This document shows, one piece after another, positions 44,319 through 52,487 of a stretch of DNA of 64,000 nt (the first letter of the stretch is position 1; the number at the start of each line of letters is the position of its first letter). The DNA comes from J054 sp965223095 (GTDB taxonomy: Bacteria; Pseudomonadota; Gammaproteobacteria; Steroidobacterales; GCA-2729495): the NCBI GenBank assembly GCA_965223095.1, contig OZ244979.1, forward strand, positions 1 through 64,000, read 5' to 3'. Made by a program: the position numbers and the translations under genes. The notes beneath the pieces are model-generated. The model was given only the letters and a program-made list of their open reading frames with translations. It did no database searches and was not told the origin of the DNA.

Positions 44319-45604
44319 TAGTCGTGGTACCTAACTCGTTCCGGCACCGGCTTGGTTTTTTCAAGCCTTGTGTATATAGGCATGAGCAAGAAAAACGCGA
44401 AGTAAACAACGGTGAAAAATCTACCTGCATGCAAAAAGGTCACGTCACCGAATGGCAGGGAAAACAGCACACTGCCGCCGGGCTGGGTCGCAATGTAGCC
44501 CAGCGCGATAAAGCTCACCGCGAAAGCTGCCAAGGCAATTTTGAAATACACGCCACGATAGCGGATGGATTTCACCTTGCAACGATCAAGCCAAGGCAAC
44601 AAGAACAACACGACGATGGCAAGCGCCATTAGCAATGCGCCGCCACCCTTGCTGGGGACCGCCCGCAGGATGGCGTAAAACGGCGTGAAATACCACACAG
44701 GCGCAATGTGATCTGGGGTTTTTAAGGCATTGGCCGGTTCGAAATTGGCGTGTTCTAAGAAATAGCCACCCATTTCCGGTGCGAAAAACACCACGGCTGA
44801 GAAGGCCGCCAAAAATATGATAATCGCCACCAGGTCTTTCGCCGTGAGATACGGATGAAAGGCGACGCCATCTAGCGGTATCCCATCAGGGCCCTTTCGC
44901 TCCTTGATCTCAATGCCGTCGGGATTCAAAGAACCGGTTTCGTGTAAGGCCAATATATGCATGACCACCAGCATGAGCAGGGCCAAGGGCACCGCCACCA
45001 CATGCAAGGCAAAGAAGCGGTTTAGCGTAATATCGGAAATATAGTAGTCACCGCGTATCCACTCGACCAAACCTTCCCCAATGCCCGGGATGGCGCCAAA
45101 CAGGGAAACGATCACCTGCGCACCCCAGTAGGACATTTGCCCCCAGGGCAACAGATAGCCCAGGAACGCCTCTGCCATCAGCGCCAAGTAGATGAGCATG
45201 CCAATGACCCAGAGTAGCTCGCGCGGCGGCTTAAAAGATCCGTACATCAAGCCGCGGAACATGTGCAAATAAACCACGATAAAAAATGCCGATGCGCCGG
45301 TTGAATGCACATAGCGAATCAGCCAGCCCCATTCCACATCACGCATGATGTATTCCACCGACGCAAAGGCTTCGGCGGCTGAGGGCTTGTAGCTCATGGT
45401 CAAGAAAATACCGGTCACCAACTGGATGACCAGCACGACCATGGCCAAAACACCAAAGACATACCAAAAATTAAAATTCTTGGCGGCGTAGTATTCGGTG
45501 GCATGTTCCTTGAGCATCTTGCTCATGGGAAAACGCGCGTCTATCCAAGCGATGGCGCGATCCATCCGGCTGTTACCGGCCGTAGCGTCAGACGGCGTAT
45601 TCAT
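44318..45604 (-). CDS. petB: Cytochrome b of the bc1 complex
   Basis: Cytochrome b holds haems bL and bH and the two quinone sites. The 428 residues show about eight to nine membrane helices, the histidines of helix II and IV (RYVHSTGASAFFIVVYLHMFRGL and FFALHVVAVPLALLMLVVMHILALHETGS), and the Qo-site motif as PVWYFTPFYAILRA (PEWY variant reading APVWYF). The start overlaps the petA stop. Expression is probably as petABC-sspAB. Confidence 0.96.
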   Translation of the reverse strand: MNTPSDATAGNSRMDRAIAWIDARFPMSKMLKEHATEYYAAKNFNFWYVFGVLAMVVLVIQLVTGIFLTMSYKPSAAEAFASVEYIMRDVEWGWLIRYVHSTGASAFFIVVYLHMFRGLMYGSFKPPRELLWVIGMLIYLALMAEAFLGYLLPWGQMSYWGAQVIVSLFGAIPGIGEGLVEWIRGDYYISDITLNRFFALHVVAVPLALLMLVVMHILALHETGSLNPDGIEIKERKGPDGIPLDGVAFHPYLTAKDLVAIIIFLAAFSAVVFFAPEMGGYFLEHANFEPANALKTPDHIAPVWYFTPFYAILRAVPSKGGGALLMALAIVVLFLLPWLDRCKVKSIRYRGVYFKIALAAFAVSFIALGYIATQPGGSVLFSLPFGDVTFLHAGRFFTVVYFAFFLLMPIYTRLEKTKPVPERVRYHD

Positions 45605-46194
45605 GCCGCCACCCCGGCGTCATCGCCGATTAAGATCAAATTCTCCCCCACATAGCGATAAGGCGGCACCACCAAATTGGTCGGCGCGGGGACACCGGCA
45701 AACACGCGTCCTGAAAGGTCGAATTTCGATTCATGGCAGGGGCAATAAAAGCCACCCATCCAATCTTCACCGAGGTCTTCGGGCGACACATCGAAACGCT
45801 CAATGGGCGCGCAACCCAAGTGAGTGCAGTTACCTACAAGAACGAGTATTTCCGGCTTAATGGAACGAAATTCGTTCTTCGCGTAGCTGGGTTGATCAGA
45901 GTTGTCGGAATCAGGGTCCGAAAGCATGTCCTGCATTTTGTCCAGTCGCTTAAGCATTTCGGAAGATCGATGCAAGACCCAGATGGGCCGGCCTCGCCAA
46001 GACACGCGAACCATCGCACCCTCTTCCAATTTGCTGATATCGATTTCCACCGGCGCGCCCAATGCCTGCGCCCGCGCGCTTGGTTTAAAAGAAGCCACAA
46101 ACGGCACGGCCACGAAGCCAGCACCCACCACGCCGCACACGGTGGTCGCAACACTCAGAAAGTGGCGTCGGCTCAACCCCGACTGTTCGCTCAT
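45601..46194 (-). CDS. petA: Rieske iron-sulfur protein of the bc1 complex
   Basis: The Rieske protein oxidises ubiquinol at the Qo site. It has a Tat-type signal anchor (SRRHFLSVATTVCGVVGAGFVAVPF) and the 2Fe-2S ligands Cys123/His125 in CTHLGC and Cys151/His154 in CPCH. I choose the ATG at 46194 (MSEQSGLSRRHF), 9 bases after a GGAGG; ATGs at 46203 and 46227 are less well placed. The length is 197 residues. Confidence 0.94.
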   Translation of the reverse strand: MSEQSGLSRRHFLSVATTVCGVVGAGFVAVPFVASFKPSARAQALGAPVEIDISKLEEGAMVRVSWRGRPIWVLHRSSEMLKRLDKMQDMLSDPDSDNSDQPSYAKNEFRSIKPEILVLVGNCTHLGCAPIERFDVSPEDLGEDWMGGFYCPCHESKFDLSGRVFAGVPAPTNLVVPPYRYVGENLILIGDDAGVAA

Positions 46195-46329
46195 CGAGCT
46201 CATCCTCCAATAGTCCTTCGGGCACACTATTCGCCGCGGGACCCGATCCCTAGCGCAGCGGGTTGCTGATTCTAATTAGCCCTTGGAAGTTTCTCCGCGA
46301 AACCATGTAGGCACTGGGAAAACGCGCGG

Positions 46330-46335
46330 ATTATA
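46330..46335 (-). promoter_or_regulatory. -10 element of a promoter for petABC
   Basis: A perfect TATAAT on the minus strand lies 45-50 bases after the murA stop and about 136 bases before the petA start. No good -35 is visible at 16-18 bases. It is the only promoter-like element in this intergenic space. Confidence 0.5.
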
Positions 46336-46379
46336 CACGCGCTGAAACCACCTTGCCTACCGGCAAACGGCTCAGAGCC

Positions 46380-47636
46380 CTATACAAGACGACGAATTCG
46401 GCCGCCGAGTTGGCTCAGCTTCTCCTCTATACATTCATAACCGCGGTCAATGTGGTAGATCCGATCAACGACGGTTTCACCTTTGGCCACCAGGCCTGCC
46501 AGGACCAAGCAGGCCGAAGCACGCAAATCCGTGGCCATGACCTGGGCCGCGCGCAGTTGTTCCACGCCCTGAATAATGGCGGTGTGCCCTTCAAGCTTTA
46601 TTTTCGCGCCCATCCGTTGCAACTCAGGCACATGCATGAAACGGTTTTCGAAAACATTCTCCGTCACCGCCCCAACACCCTCGGAAATAGCATTCAGCAC
46701 CATGAACTGCGCCTGCATATCCGTGGGAAATCCTGGATAAGGCGCCGTATTGACATCCACCGCGCTTGGCCGCCGCCCGAGCATGTTGAGCTCAATCCAG
46801 TCCGTACCGGTTGAAATTTCCGCGCCCGCTTCCTGCAATTTGGCCAGCACCGCCTCAAGATGGTCGGGCCTCACACCCTTCAGGCGCAGCTGCCCGCCGG
46901 TCATGGCCCCCGCCACCAAGAAAGTGCCGGCTTCGATACGGTCCGGCTGTACCCGGTAGTCACCGCCCCTTAAACGATCGACCCCCTGAATGACGATTCG
47001 ATTGGTGCCCGCGCCACTGATCCGCGCACCCAAACTATTGAGGAAGTCCGCCAGGTCAGCCACTTCGGGTTCGCAAGCCGCGTTCTCGAGAACCGTCTCA
47101 CCGTCGGCCAGCACCGCCGCCATGAGCAAATTTTCCGTGCCCGTGACGGTCACCTTATCCAACAATATTTGCGCGCCGCGTAATCCATCCGCGCGTGCCC
47201 GAATATAGCCATCTTCGATTGCCACCTCGGCCCCCATGGCCCTGAGACCCGCCACATGCAAATCCACCGGCCTTGCGCCAATCGCGCAACCGCCGGGCAA
47301 GGACACATCCGCGTGCCCGAAACGGCTTAGCAGCGGACCCAACACCAGGATGGACGCGCGCATGGTCTTCACTAAGTCATAGGGCGCGGAGCAATCGTTA
47401 AGGGGACCCGCATCGACTTCCAAGAGCATCCCGTCATGCATGGTGACTTCCACGCCCATCCGCCCGAGCAAGGCAATGGTGGTGGTTACATCGTTCAGAT
47501 GCGGCACGTTGCCGATGGTAACGCGGTCCGCACTCAGCACCGTGGCCGCCAAAATCGGCAGTGTTGCGTTTTTCGCACCGGAAATACGCACTTCTCCGGA
47601 CAAGCGCACCCCACCTTCAATGGCCAATTTGTTCAT
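46380..47636 (-). CDS. murA: UDP-N-acetylglucosamine 1-carboxyvinyltransferase
   Basis: MurA starts peptidoglycan precursor synthesis by adding enolpyruvate to UDP-GlcNAc. The 418-residue protein has the catalytic loop LPGGCAIGARPVD with Cys117, the fosfomycin target, plus LSGEVRISGAKNATLPILAA and the C-terminal RGYECIEEKLSQLGG. It follows ibaG on the same strand by 20 bases, the classic ibaG-murA pair. Confidence 0.97.
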   Translation of the reverse strand: MNKLAIEGGVRLSGEVRISGAKNATLPILAATVLSADRVTIGNVPHLNDVTTTIALLGRMGVEVTMHDGMLLEVDAGPLNDCSAPYDLVKTMRASILVLGPLLSRFGHADVSLPGGCAIGARPVDLHVAGLRAMGAEVAIEDGYIRARADGLRGAQILLDKVTVTGTENLLMAAVLADGETVLENAACEPEVADLADFLNSLGARISGAGTNRIVIQGVDRLRGGDYRVQPDRIEAGTFLVAGAMTGGQLRLKGVRPDHLEAVLAKLQEAGAEISTGTDWIELNMLGRRPSAVDVNTAPYPGFPTDMQAQFMVLNAISEGVGAVTENVFENRFMHVPELQRMGAKIKLEGHTAIIQGVEQLRAAQVMATDLRASACLVLAGLVAKGETVVDRIYHIDRGYECIEEKLSQLGGRIRRLV

Positions 47637-47656
47637 CTACGGATGTCGCTTGCTGC

Positions 47657-47899
47657 TCAATTTGACTTGGCTTGCCACTCTTGGGGCGTGAAAGCCTGAA
47701 TAGATAAGGCGTGAATCTCGCGACCCATACGCTCGCCAAGGGCTGCATAGATCATTTGATGGCGGGCCAGGGGCCGTTTTTCGTAAAACGCGGGGCTAAT
47801 AACCCGAGCCTCATAGTGAGTTTGGTCATCGCTGGCTACCGTGGCCGAGCAATCCGGTAACGCGTTTTCTATCAACTTTTCAATTTCAGACGGCAGCAT
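47657..47899 (-). CDS. ibaG: BolA-family protein IbaG
   Basis: IbaG is a small BolA-like protein that works with monothiol glutaredoxins in iron-sulfur trafficking. The 80 residues include the BolA core SDDQTHYEARVISPAFYEKRPLARHQMIYAALGERMGREIHALSIQAFTP. Its linkage to murA identifies IbaG rather than BolA. The mla genes that often lie between ibaG and yrbG relatives are absent; ibaG and yrbG are divergent and 41 bases apart. Confidence 0.92.
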   Translation of the reverse strand: MLPSEIEKLIENALPDCSATVASDDQTHYEARVISPAFYEKRPLARHQMIYAALGERMGREIHALSIQAFTPQEWQAKSN

Positions 47900-47931
47900 T
47901 CATTTATTTCGTCGGTAGTGCAAAGCGCGAC

Positions 47932-47939
47932 ATTATAAT
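47932..47939. promoter_or_regulatory. Symmetrical ATTATAAT, a -10 on both strands (ibaG/yrbG)
   Basis: ATTATAAT reads as TATAAT on each strand. For ibaG it gives a transcription start near 47925 and a leader of about 26 bases. For yrbG it lies directly before the ATG at 47941 and would make a nearly leaderless message. Neither side has a clear -35. Confidence 0.45.
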
Positions 47940-47940
47940 C

Positions 47941-48912
47941 ATGCCCATGCTGATGTATCTCCTTGCCGTCATCGTTGGTTTGCTGCTCTTGATCTGGGGG
48001 GCAGATCGCGTGGTCTTGGGCGCCGGCGCTATCGCGCGCAATTTCGGTATCTCGCCCATGCTCATCGGTTTGACTGTCGTGGGCTTCGCCACCTCCTTGC
48101 CCGAAGTCATCGTTGCCGCCACCGCCTCGCTATCGGGCGCGCCGAACCTGGCTGTGGGCAACGCTTTGGGCTCAAATATCGCGAATATTGGTTTAGTCAT
48201 TGCCGTTGCCGCCATCGTCAGGCCACTGAGCATCCGATCGCGCACCTTGCGAAAGGAATTGCCTGTGATGCTAGCGGTCAGCGTGTTGCCCGTCTTTCTG
48301 TTTCCCGACGAACTGATTAGTCGACTGGACGGCTTCCTACTCTTGGCCGGACTGATTGCGCTGATGGTGTGGATCGTTCGCCTTGGCCAAACAACGCGCG
48401 GATCGGACCCCATCGAAGCGCAGTTCGCCGCGGAACTCCCCGCTAATCTTAGCCTCAATTGGGCATGGCTTTGGCTGCTGATTGGATTAGTCGTGTTGAT
48501 GCTTGGCGCGAATGCGCTGGTCTGGGGCAGTCAGGCCATTGCCCTGGAACTGGGTGTTAGCGAACTAGTGCTCGGAGTCACCATCGTCGCCGTCGGCACC
48601 AGTCTGCCCGAACTCGCGGTATCCATCGTCAGCGCCCGCAAGGGAGAGCATGGTTTAGCGCTGGGTAATGTGATTGGCTCCAACGCCTTTAACCTACTCG
48701 CCGTCATCGGCGTCGCGGCCGCCATCACCCCAGCGGTCTTGGACGTCGAGGCCGTTAGAATCCACTTGCCCGTCATGCTGGGCTTTACCCTGGCCTTTTT
48801 CTTCATCGCGTACAATCAGTCCGACACCATGCGCGTCAGTAGACCCGCAGGATTTGTTTTACTCGTTGGATTCTTAGCTTATTTGACTTATGTGGTCATC
48901 AGTGCCGCGTAG
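47941..48912 (+). CDS. yrbG: CaCA-family calcium/sodium antiporter (YrbG)
   Basis: This inner-membrane cation exchanger of the CaCA family has two inverted repeats of five helices. The alpha motifs are GFATSLPEVIVAA with GNALGSNIANIG in the first half, and VGTSLPELAVSIVSA with GNVIGSNAFNLL in the second. It is 323 residues from the ATG at 47941; ATGs at 47947 and 47953 are also possible, as no ribosome site is visible. It opens the yrbG-kdsD-kdsC-lptCAB operon. The transported ion in E. coli YrbG is not settled. Confidence 0.9.
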   Translation: MPMLMYLLAVIVGLLLLIWGADRVVLGAGAIARNFGISPMLIGLTVVGFATSLPEVIVAATASLSGAPNLAVGNALGSNIANIGLVIAVAAIVRPLSIRSRTLRKELPVMLAVSVLPVFLFPDELISRLDGFLLLAGLIALMVWIVRLGQTTRGSDPIEAQFAAELPANLSLNWAWLWLLIGLVVLMLGANALVWGSQAIALELGVSELVLGVTIVAVGTSLPELAVSIVSARKGEHGLALGNVIGSNAFNLLAVIGVAAAITPAVLDVEAVRIHLPVMLGFTLAFFFIAYNQSDTMRVSRPAGFVLLVGFLAYLTYVVISAA

Positions 48913-48939
48913 ATTGCAACTTGCCTCGGCAACTTTGTC

Positions 48940-49923
48940 ATGAACCAAAAAATTCAAGACAGCGATTTGTTAAAGCGCGCGCGGCGCGTGCTGGAAATCG
49001 AAGCGCGTGCCGTGGCGCAATTGTCAGATCGAATTGGCGCCGATTTCGCCACGGCCTGCCGCGCCTGCTTGGACTGCCAAGGACGCGTCATCGTGACCGG
49101 AATGGGCAAGTCAGGACATATCGGCGGCAAACTCGCCGCAACCCTGGCCAGCACGGGCACACCGGCCTTCTTTGTCCATCCCGGTGAAGCGAGTCATGGC
49201 GACGTCGGCATGATCACGCCAAAAGATTTGGTCATCGCCATTTCAAACTCGGGCGAAACGGCGGAAATCGTGACGATCTTGCCGCTGCTCAAGCGCTTGA
49301 ACCTACCTCTGATCACCTTAACCGGCAACCGTGCATCAACCCTGGGACGCGCCAGCACGGCTGTACTCGATACCAGCGTCAACGAAGAAGCCTGCCCGAT
49401 GAACCTAGCACCCACGGCAAGCACGACCGCCTGCCTCGCCATGGGAGACGCACTGGCGGTGGCATTGCTGGAAAGCCGCGGCTTTACCGCGGATGATTTT
49501 GCCCGGTCCCATCCCGGCGGCGCCTTAGGGCGGCGCCTACTGTTACACGTTCGCGATCTCATGCACAGCGGCAGCGACATTCCGCGGGTCGGCATTGATG
49601 CCGCATTGCGCGATGGGCTGCTGGAAATGAGCCGCAAAGGTTTGGGTATTACCGCGGTGATCGATGACGATGGTGGCCTCGCCGGTGTATTTACCGATGG
49701 TGACCTGCGACGCACCCTGGACCAGGGTATCGATATCCACACCACCGCCATGCAGGCTGTGATGACGGCCCGCGGCAAGACCGTCGGCCCGGACGAACTG
49801 GCCGCGGAGGCCGTGCGAACTTTAGAGCAAAATAAGATCACCGCACTCTTAGTGGTCAACCCCGAGCAGGAACTCGTTGGCGTATTGCACATACACGATT
49901 TATTACGTGCGGGGGTCATGTAG
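48940..49923 (+). CDS. kdsD: D-arabinose 5-phosphate isomerase
   Basis: KdsD converts ribulose 5-phosphate to arabinose 5-phosphate for Kdo synthesis. The 327 residues have an N-terminal SIS domain (GMGKSGHIGGKLAATLASTGTPAFF, HPGEASHGD, SNSGETAE) and two CBS domains (VRDLMHSG and MTARGK). The PMNLAPTASTTACLAMGDALAVALLESRGF segment with catalytic His in SHPGGALGRR is conserved. It lies 27 bases after yrbG and before kdsC. Confidence 0.95.
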   Translation: MNQKIQDSDLLKRARRVLEIEARAVAQLSDRIGADFATACRACLDCQGRVIVTGMGKSGHIGGKLAATLASTGTPAFFVHPGEASHGDVGMITPKDLVIAISNSGETAEIVTILPLLKRLNLPLITLTGNRASTLGRASTAVLDTSVNEEACPMNLAPTASTTACLAMGDALAVALLESRGFTADDFARSHPGGALGRRLLLHVRDLMHSGSDIPRVGIDAALRDGLLEMSRKGLGITAVIDDDGGLAGVFTDGDLRRTLDQGIDIHTTAMQAVMTARGKTVGPDELAAEAVRTLEQNKITALLVVNPEQELVGVLHIHDLLRAGVM

Positions 49924-49940
49924 GTGGACGTTGTTGTTTC

Positions 49941-50468
49941 ATGAATATCGACACGCAGTGGTCTAAAGAAATCATTTCTCAGGCGCGGGAAATTGAATTG
50001 TTGGTTCTAGACGTTGACGGCGTCATGACCGACGGACGACTGCACTACGATGCGCAAGGCGGCGAGGCAAAGGTTTTCCATGTTCGCGACGGTTTGGGTA
50101 TCAAGCAGGTCATGGACAGTGGCATCGAAGTCGGCATCATCTCGGGGCGCCAATCCCAAGCCCTAAAGGTACGCTTGGCAGAATTAGGCGTGCGACAGGT
50201 GATTCTAGGAAGGGACGACAAGTTGCTCGCTCTCCAAGAGTTAACGGAACAACTCAGCATGACTTCCCTAGCAAAGGTCGCCTATGTCGGTGATGATTTA
50301 CCCGACCTACCGGCGATAAGCGCGGCGGGACTGGGCCTGACGGTCGCGGATGCACACCCCGACGTGCTATCCGCAGCCCGGGCTTGCACAGCCCGGCGGG
50401 GTGGCGACGGCGCCGTCCGGGAAATCTGCGACCTGCTCATCAACGCGCGCAAGCGCACACTACCTTAG
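49941..50468 (+). CDS. kdsC: 3-deoxy-D-manno-octulosonate 8-phosphate phosphatase
   Basis: KdsC removes phosphate from Kdo-8-P. The 175-residue HAD-family enzyme lacks a cap domain, as usual for this tetrameric type. Catalytic Asp24 and Asp26 lie in VLDVDGVMTDG; ISGRQSQALKVR and GDDLPDLPAIS complete the HAD motifs. It ends 5 bases before lptC. Confidence 0.95.
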   Translation: MNIDTQWSKEIISQAREIELLVLDVDGVMTDGRLHYDAQGGEAKVFHVRDGLGIKQVMDSGIEVGIISGRQSQALKVRLAELGVRQVILGRDDKLLALQELTEQLSMTSLAKVAYVGDDLPDLPAISAAGLGLTVADAHPDVLSAARACTARRGGDGAVREICDLLINARKRTLP

Positions 50469-50473
50469 TCCGC

Positions 50474-51031
50474 GTGGAAGCCCGTAGCCGCTTTGTCTTA
50501 GTTTTGCTGACGGTCTGCGCCTTGGGCAGTGGCCTATTGTTGTCGCGCCTGGGTAACAATGCAGCAATCCCAGCCAACAGTCCGCGGCTGGGCGCCGGCT
50601 ACTACGTAGACAACGCCGAATTGACGGGTACCGGCGATGACGGTCAATTGCTATATCGGGCACGCACCAAGCAAGCGACAGAACATCCGGAAGATGGCTC
50701 CGTTACGCTTGATGAAGTGATCATCGACTATGCGACCGATTCAGACGTGCCCTGGCTACTCAGCGCGACAGCGGGGCGAATTCCAGCCGGTGGTAAGATA
50801 CTGCAATTGATGGGTGACGTTGTGGCGGTGGCCCGCGCCAACGAAGGCGAGCCGGCAACAATACGCACGGATTTCTTGGAACTAGATCCCGAAACTTTCG
50901 TCGCGTTCACAAACCGCAAGGTAGCGATTGATTATTCAGGGAGTGAGGTATTCGCAGTTGGGATGCGCGCGTTTCTCAAGGAAGACCGACTACAGTTGTT
51001 GTCTAAGGTCAATGGCAAATTTATTCGCTAG
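50474..51031 (+). CDS. lptC: LPS export protein LptC
   Basis: LptC links the LptBFG transporter to the LptA bridge. The 185 residues have an N-terminal membrane anchor (RFVLVLLTVCALGSGLLLSRL) and a periplasmic beta-jellyroll. I use the GTG at 50474, 5 bases after the kdsC stop. The frame is open upstream, but that part is in kdsC. Identification relies on size, anchor and position between kdsC and lptA. Confidence 0.88.
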   Translation: MEARSRFVLVLLTVCALGSGLLLSRLGNNAAIPANSPRLGAGYYVDNAELTGTGDDGQLLYRARTKQATEHPEDGSVTLDEVIIDYATDSDVPWLLSATAGRIPAGGKILQLMGDVVAVARANEGEPATIRTDFLELDPETFVAFTNRKVAIDYSGSEVFAVGMRAFLKEDRLQLLSKVNGKFIR

Positions 51032-51740
51032 CTGTCGCGAAACTCTAATCTGGCGTTTTTCTCACCGGCGACGCCATTTTGCAATAGCCTCGGTAAGGCA
51101 GTTTTTTCTACCGATTTTCTCGCATGGCAGCTTGCGGATTAACGGCTGCTTACTGGCCGGCCTGATCTGTAGTCTTGCCTGGGGACAGCCCGCCGGCTTG
51201 GAACTACCGGATCTAGCCATTAGCGAATCATTGCCCATTTCGCTAGATGCAAATTCGTCTGAATTTGACCGGCAAAATAACCAACTTAGATTCAAAGGTC
51301 TGCGCATCAGCCAAGGCGGCCTGCGTATTGAAGCAGACGACGCTGAAGTAACGCGCCTAGATTTTGAAAATAGTGTCTGGACCTTGCGCGGCAACGTGCT
51401 GATCAAAAGCGACAACACACAAGCTTGGTGCGATGAAGCGGATGTGCAGTTTAAGAATCATCAATTGGCACAGGCGCAGCTGCGCGGCGAACCAGCGCGT
51501 TTCGAGCAAGAGCGCCGCGATAGCGACGAGCTGGCCCGCGGCCACGCATCCACGATCGACTACGACTTGCTGGGATCAAATATCAAGATGTCCGAAAATG
51601 CGTGGTTGAGTGACGGTGCGAACGAAGTATCCGGCGCCCGCATTGCCTACGATCTCAAGCGGCAATACATCGTTGCGGATGGCGACGAGAATGGCCAAGT
51701 CAGGATGAAAATTCAGCCCCCCAAAAAAGTCGAGCCCTGA
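51012..51740 (+). CDS. lptA: LPS transport periplasmic protein LptA
   Basis: LptA forms the periplasmic bridge that carries LPS to the outer membrane. The OstA-type jellyroll starts about ISLDANSSEFDRQNNQLRFKG and continues GNVLIKSDNTQAWCDEADVQ. From the ATG at 51012 (242 residues, overlapping lptC by 20 bases) the signal sequence LLAGLICSLAWG lies unusually late, after some 45 basic and aromatic residues. A TTG at 51132 would give a normal signal peptide but has no ribosome site. The start is therefore uncertain. Confidence 0.85.
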   Translation: MANLFASCRETLIWRFSHRRRHFAIASVRQFFLPIFSHGSLRINGCLLAGLICSLAWGQPAGLELPDLAISESLPISLDANSSEFDRQNNQLRFKGLRISQGGLRIEADDAEVTRLDFENSVWTLRGNVLIKSDNTQAWCDEADVQFKNHQLAQAQLRGEPARFEQERRDSDELARGHASTIDYDLLGSNIKMSENAWLSDGANEVSGARIAYDLKRQYIVADGDENGQVRMKIQPPKKVEP

Positions 51741-51746
51741 GTTTCC

Positions 51747-52472
51747 GTGTCCATTCTTATCGCAGAGCATATTTCCAAACGCTTTAAGCTCAGGCAGGTC
51801 GTCAAAGACATTTCTCTAGAAATCTCTAGCGGCGAGGTCGTAGGCCTGTTAGGACCCAACGGTGCCGGCAAAACCACAGCCTTCTACATGATTGTGGGCT
51901 TAGTTACGGCCGACGGCGGCGGTATTCGCCTAGACGATAAAGATCTGACGAGTCTGCCCATGCATGAACGCGCCCGATTAGGGCTAGGATACCTGCCGCA
52001 AGAAGCCTCTGTTTTCCGCAAGCTAAGCGTCGAACAAAATATCATGGCGATTCTACAAACTCGCCGGGAGCTAGCGCGAGCGGATCGCGAACGCATACTC
52101 GAAGAGTTACTCGAAGAACTTCACGTCAACCATGTTCGCAACAGTCTGGGCCTTAGCCTTTCAGGCGGAGAACGCCGTCGTGTGGAAATTGCGCGGGCTT
52201 TGGCCGCGGAGCCCAGGTTTGTACTTCTGGACGAGCCCTTCGCGGGTGTTGACCCGATTTCCGTCCTCGATATTCAGCGCATCATCCGCCATCTCGCAGA
52301 AAGAGACATCGGTGTGCTAATCACCGACCATAATGTGCGCGAGACACTGGGCATTTGCAGCAGAGCCTATATCCTCAATGATGGTAGCTTGATTGCCCAA
52401 GGGTCTCCTGAGGAAATCCTAGAAAATCAGCAGGTTCGCGAAGTTTATCTCGGCGAGGATTTTCGCTTGTAG
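51747..52472 (+). CDS. lptB: LPS export ABC transporter ATPase LptB
   Basis: LptB powers LPS extraction from the inner membrane with LptF/LptG, which are not in the window. The 241-residue protein has Walker A GPNGAGKTT, the signature LSGGERRRVEIARAL, Walker B FVLLDEPFAGVDP and the switch His in ITDHNVRETL. The start is the GTG at 51747, 6 bases after lptA. Confidence 0.97.
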   Translation: MSILIAEHISKRFKLRQVVKDISLEISSGEVVGLLGPNGAGKTTAFYMIVGLVTADGGGIRLDDKDLTSLPMHERARLGLGYLPQEASVFRKLSVEQNIMAILQTRRELARADRERILEELLEELHVNHVRNSLGLSLSGGERRRVEIARALAAEPRFVLLDEPFAGVDPISVLDIQRIIRHLAERDIGVLITDHNVRETLGICSRAYILNDGSLIAQGSPEEILENQQVREVYLGEDFRL

Positions 52473-52487
52473 GTCTATCGTTCAGGC

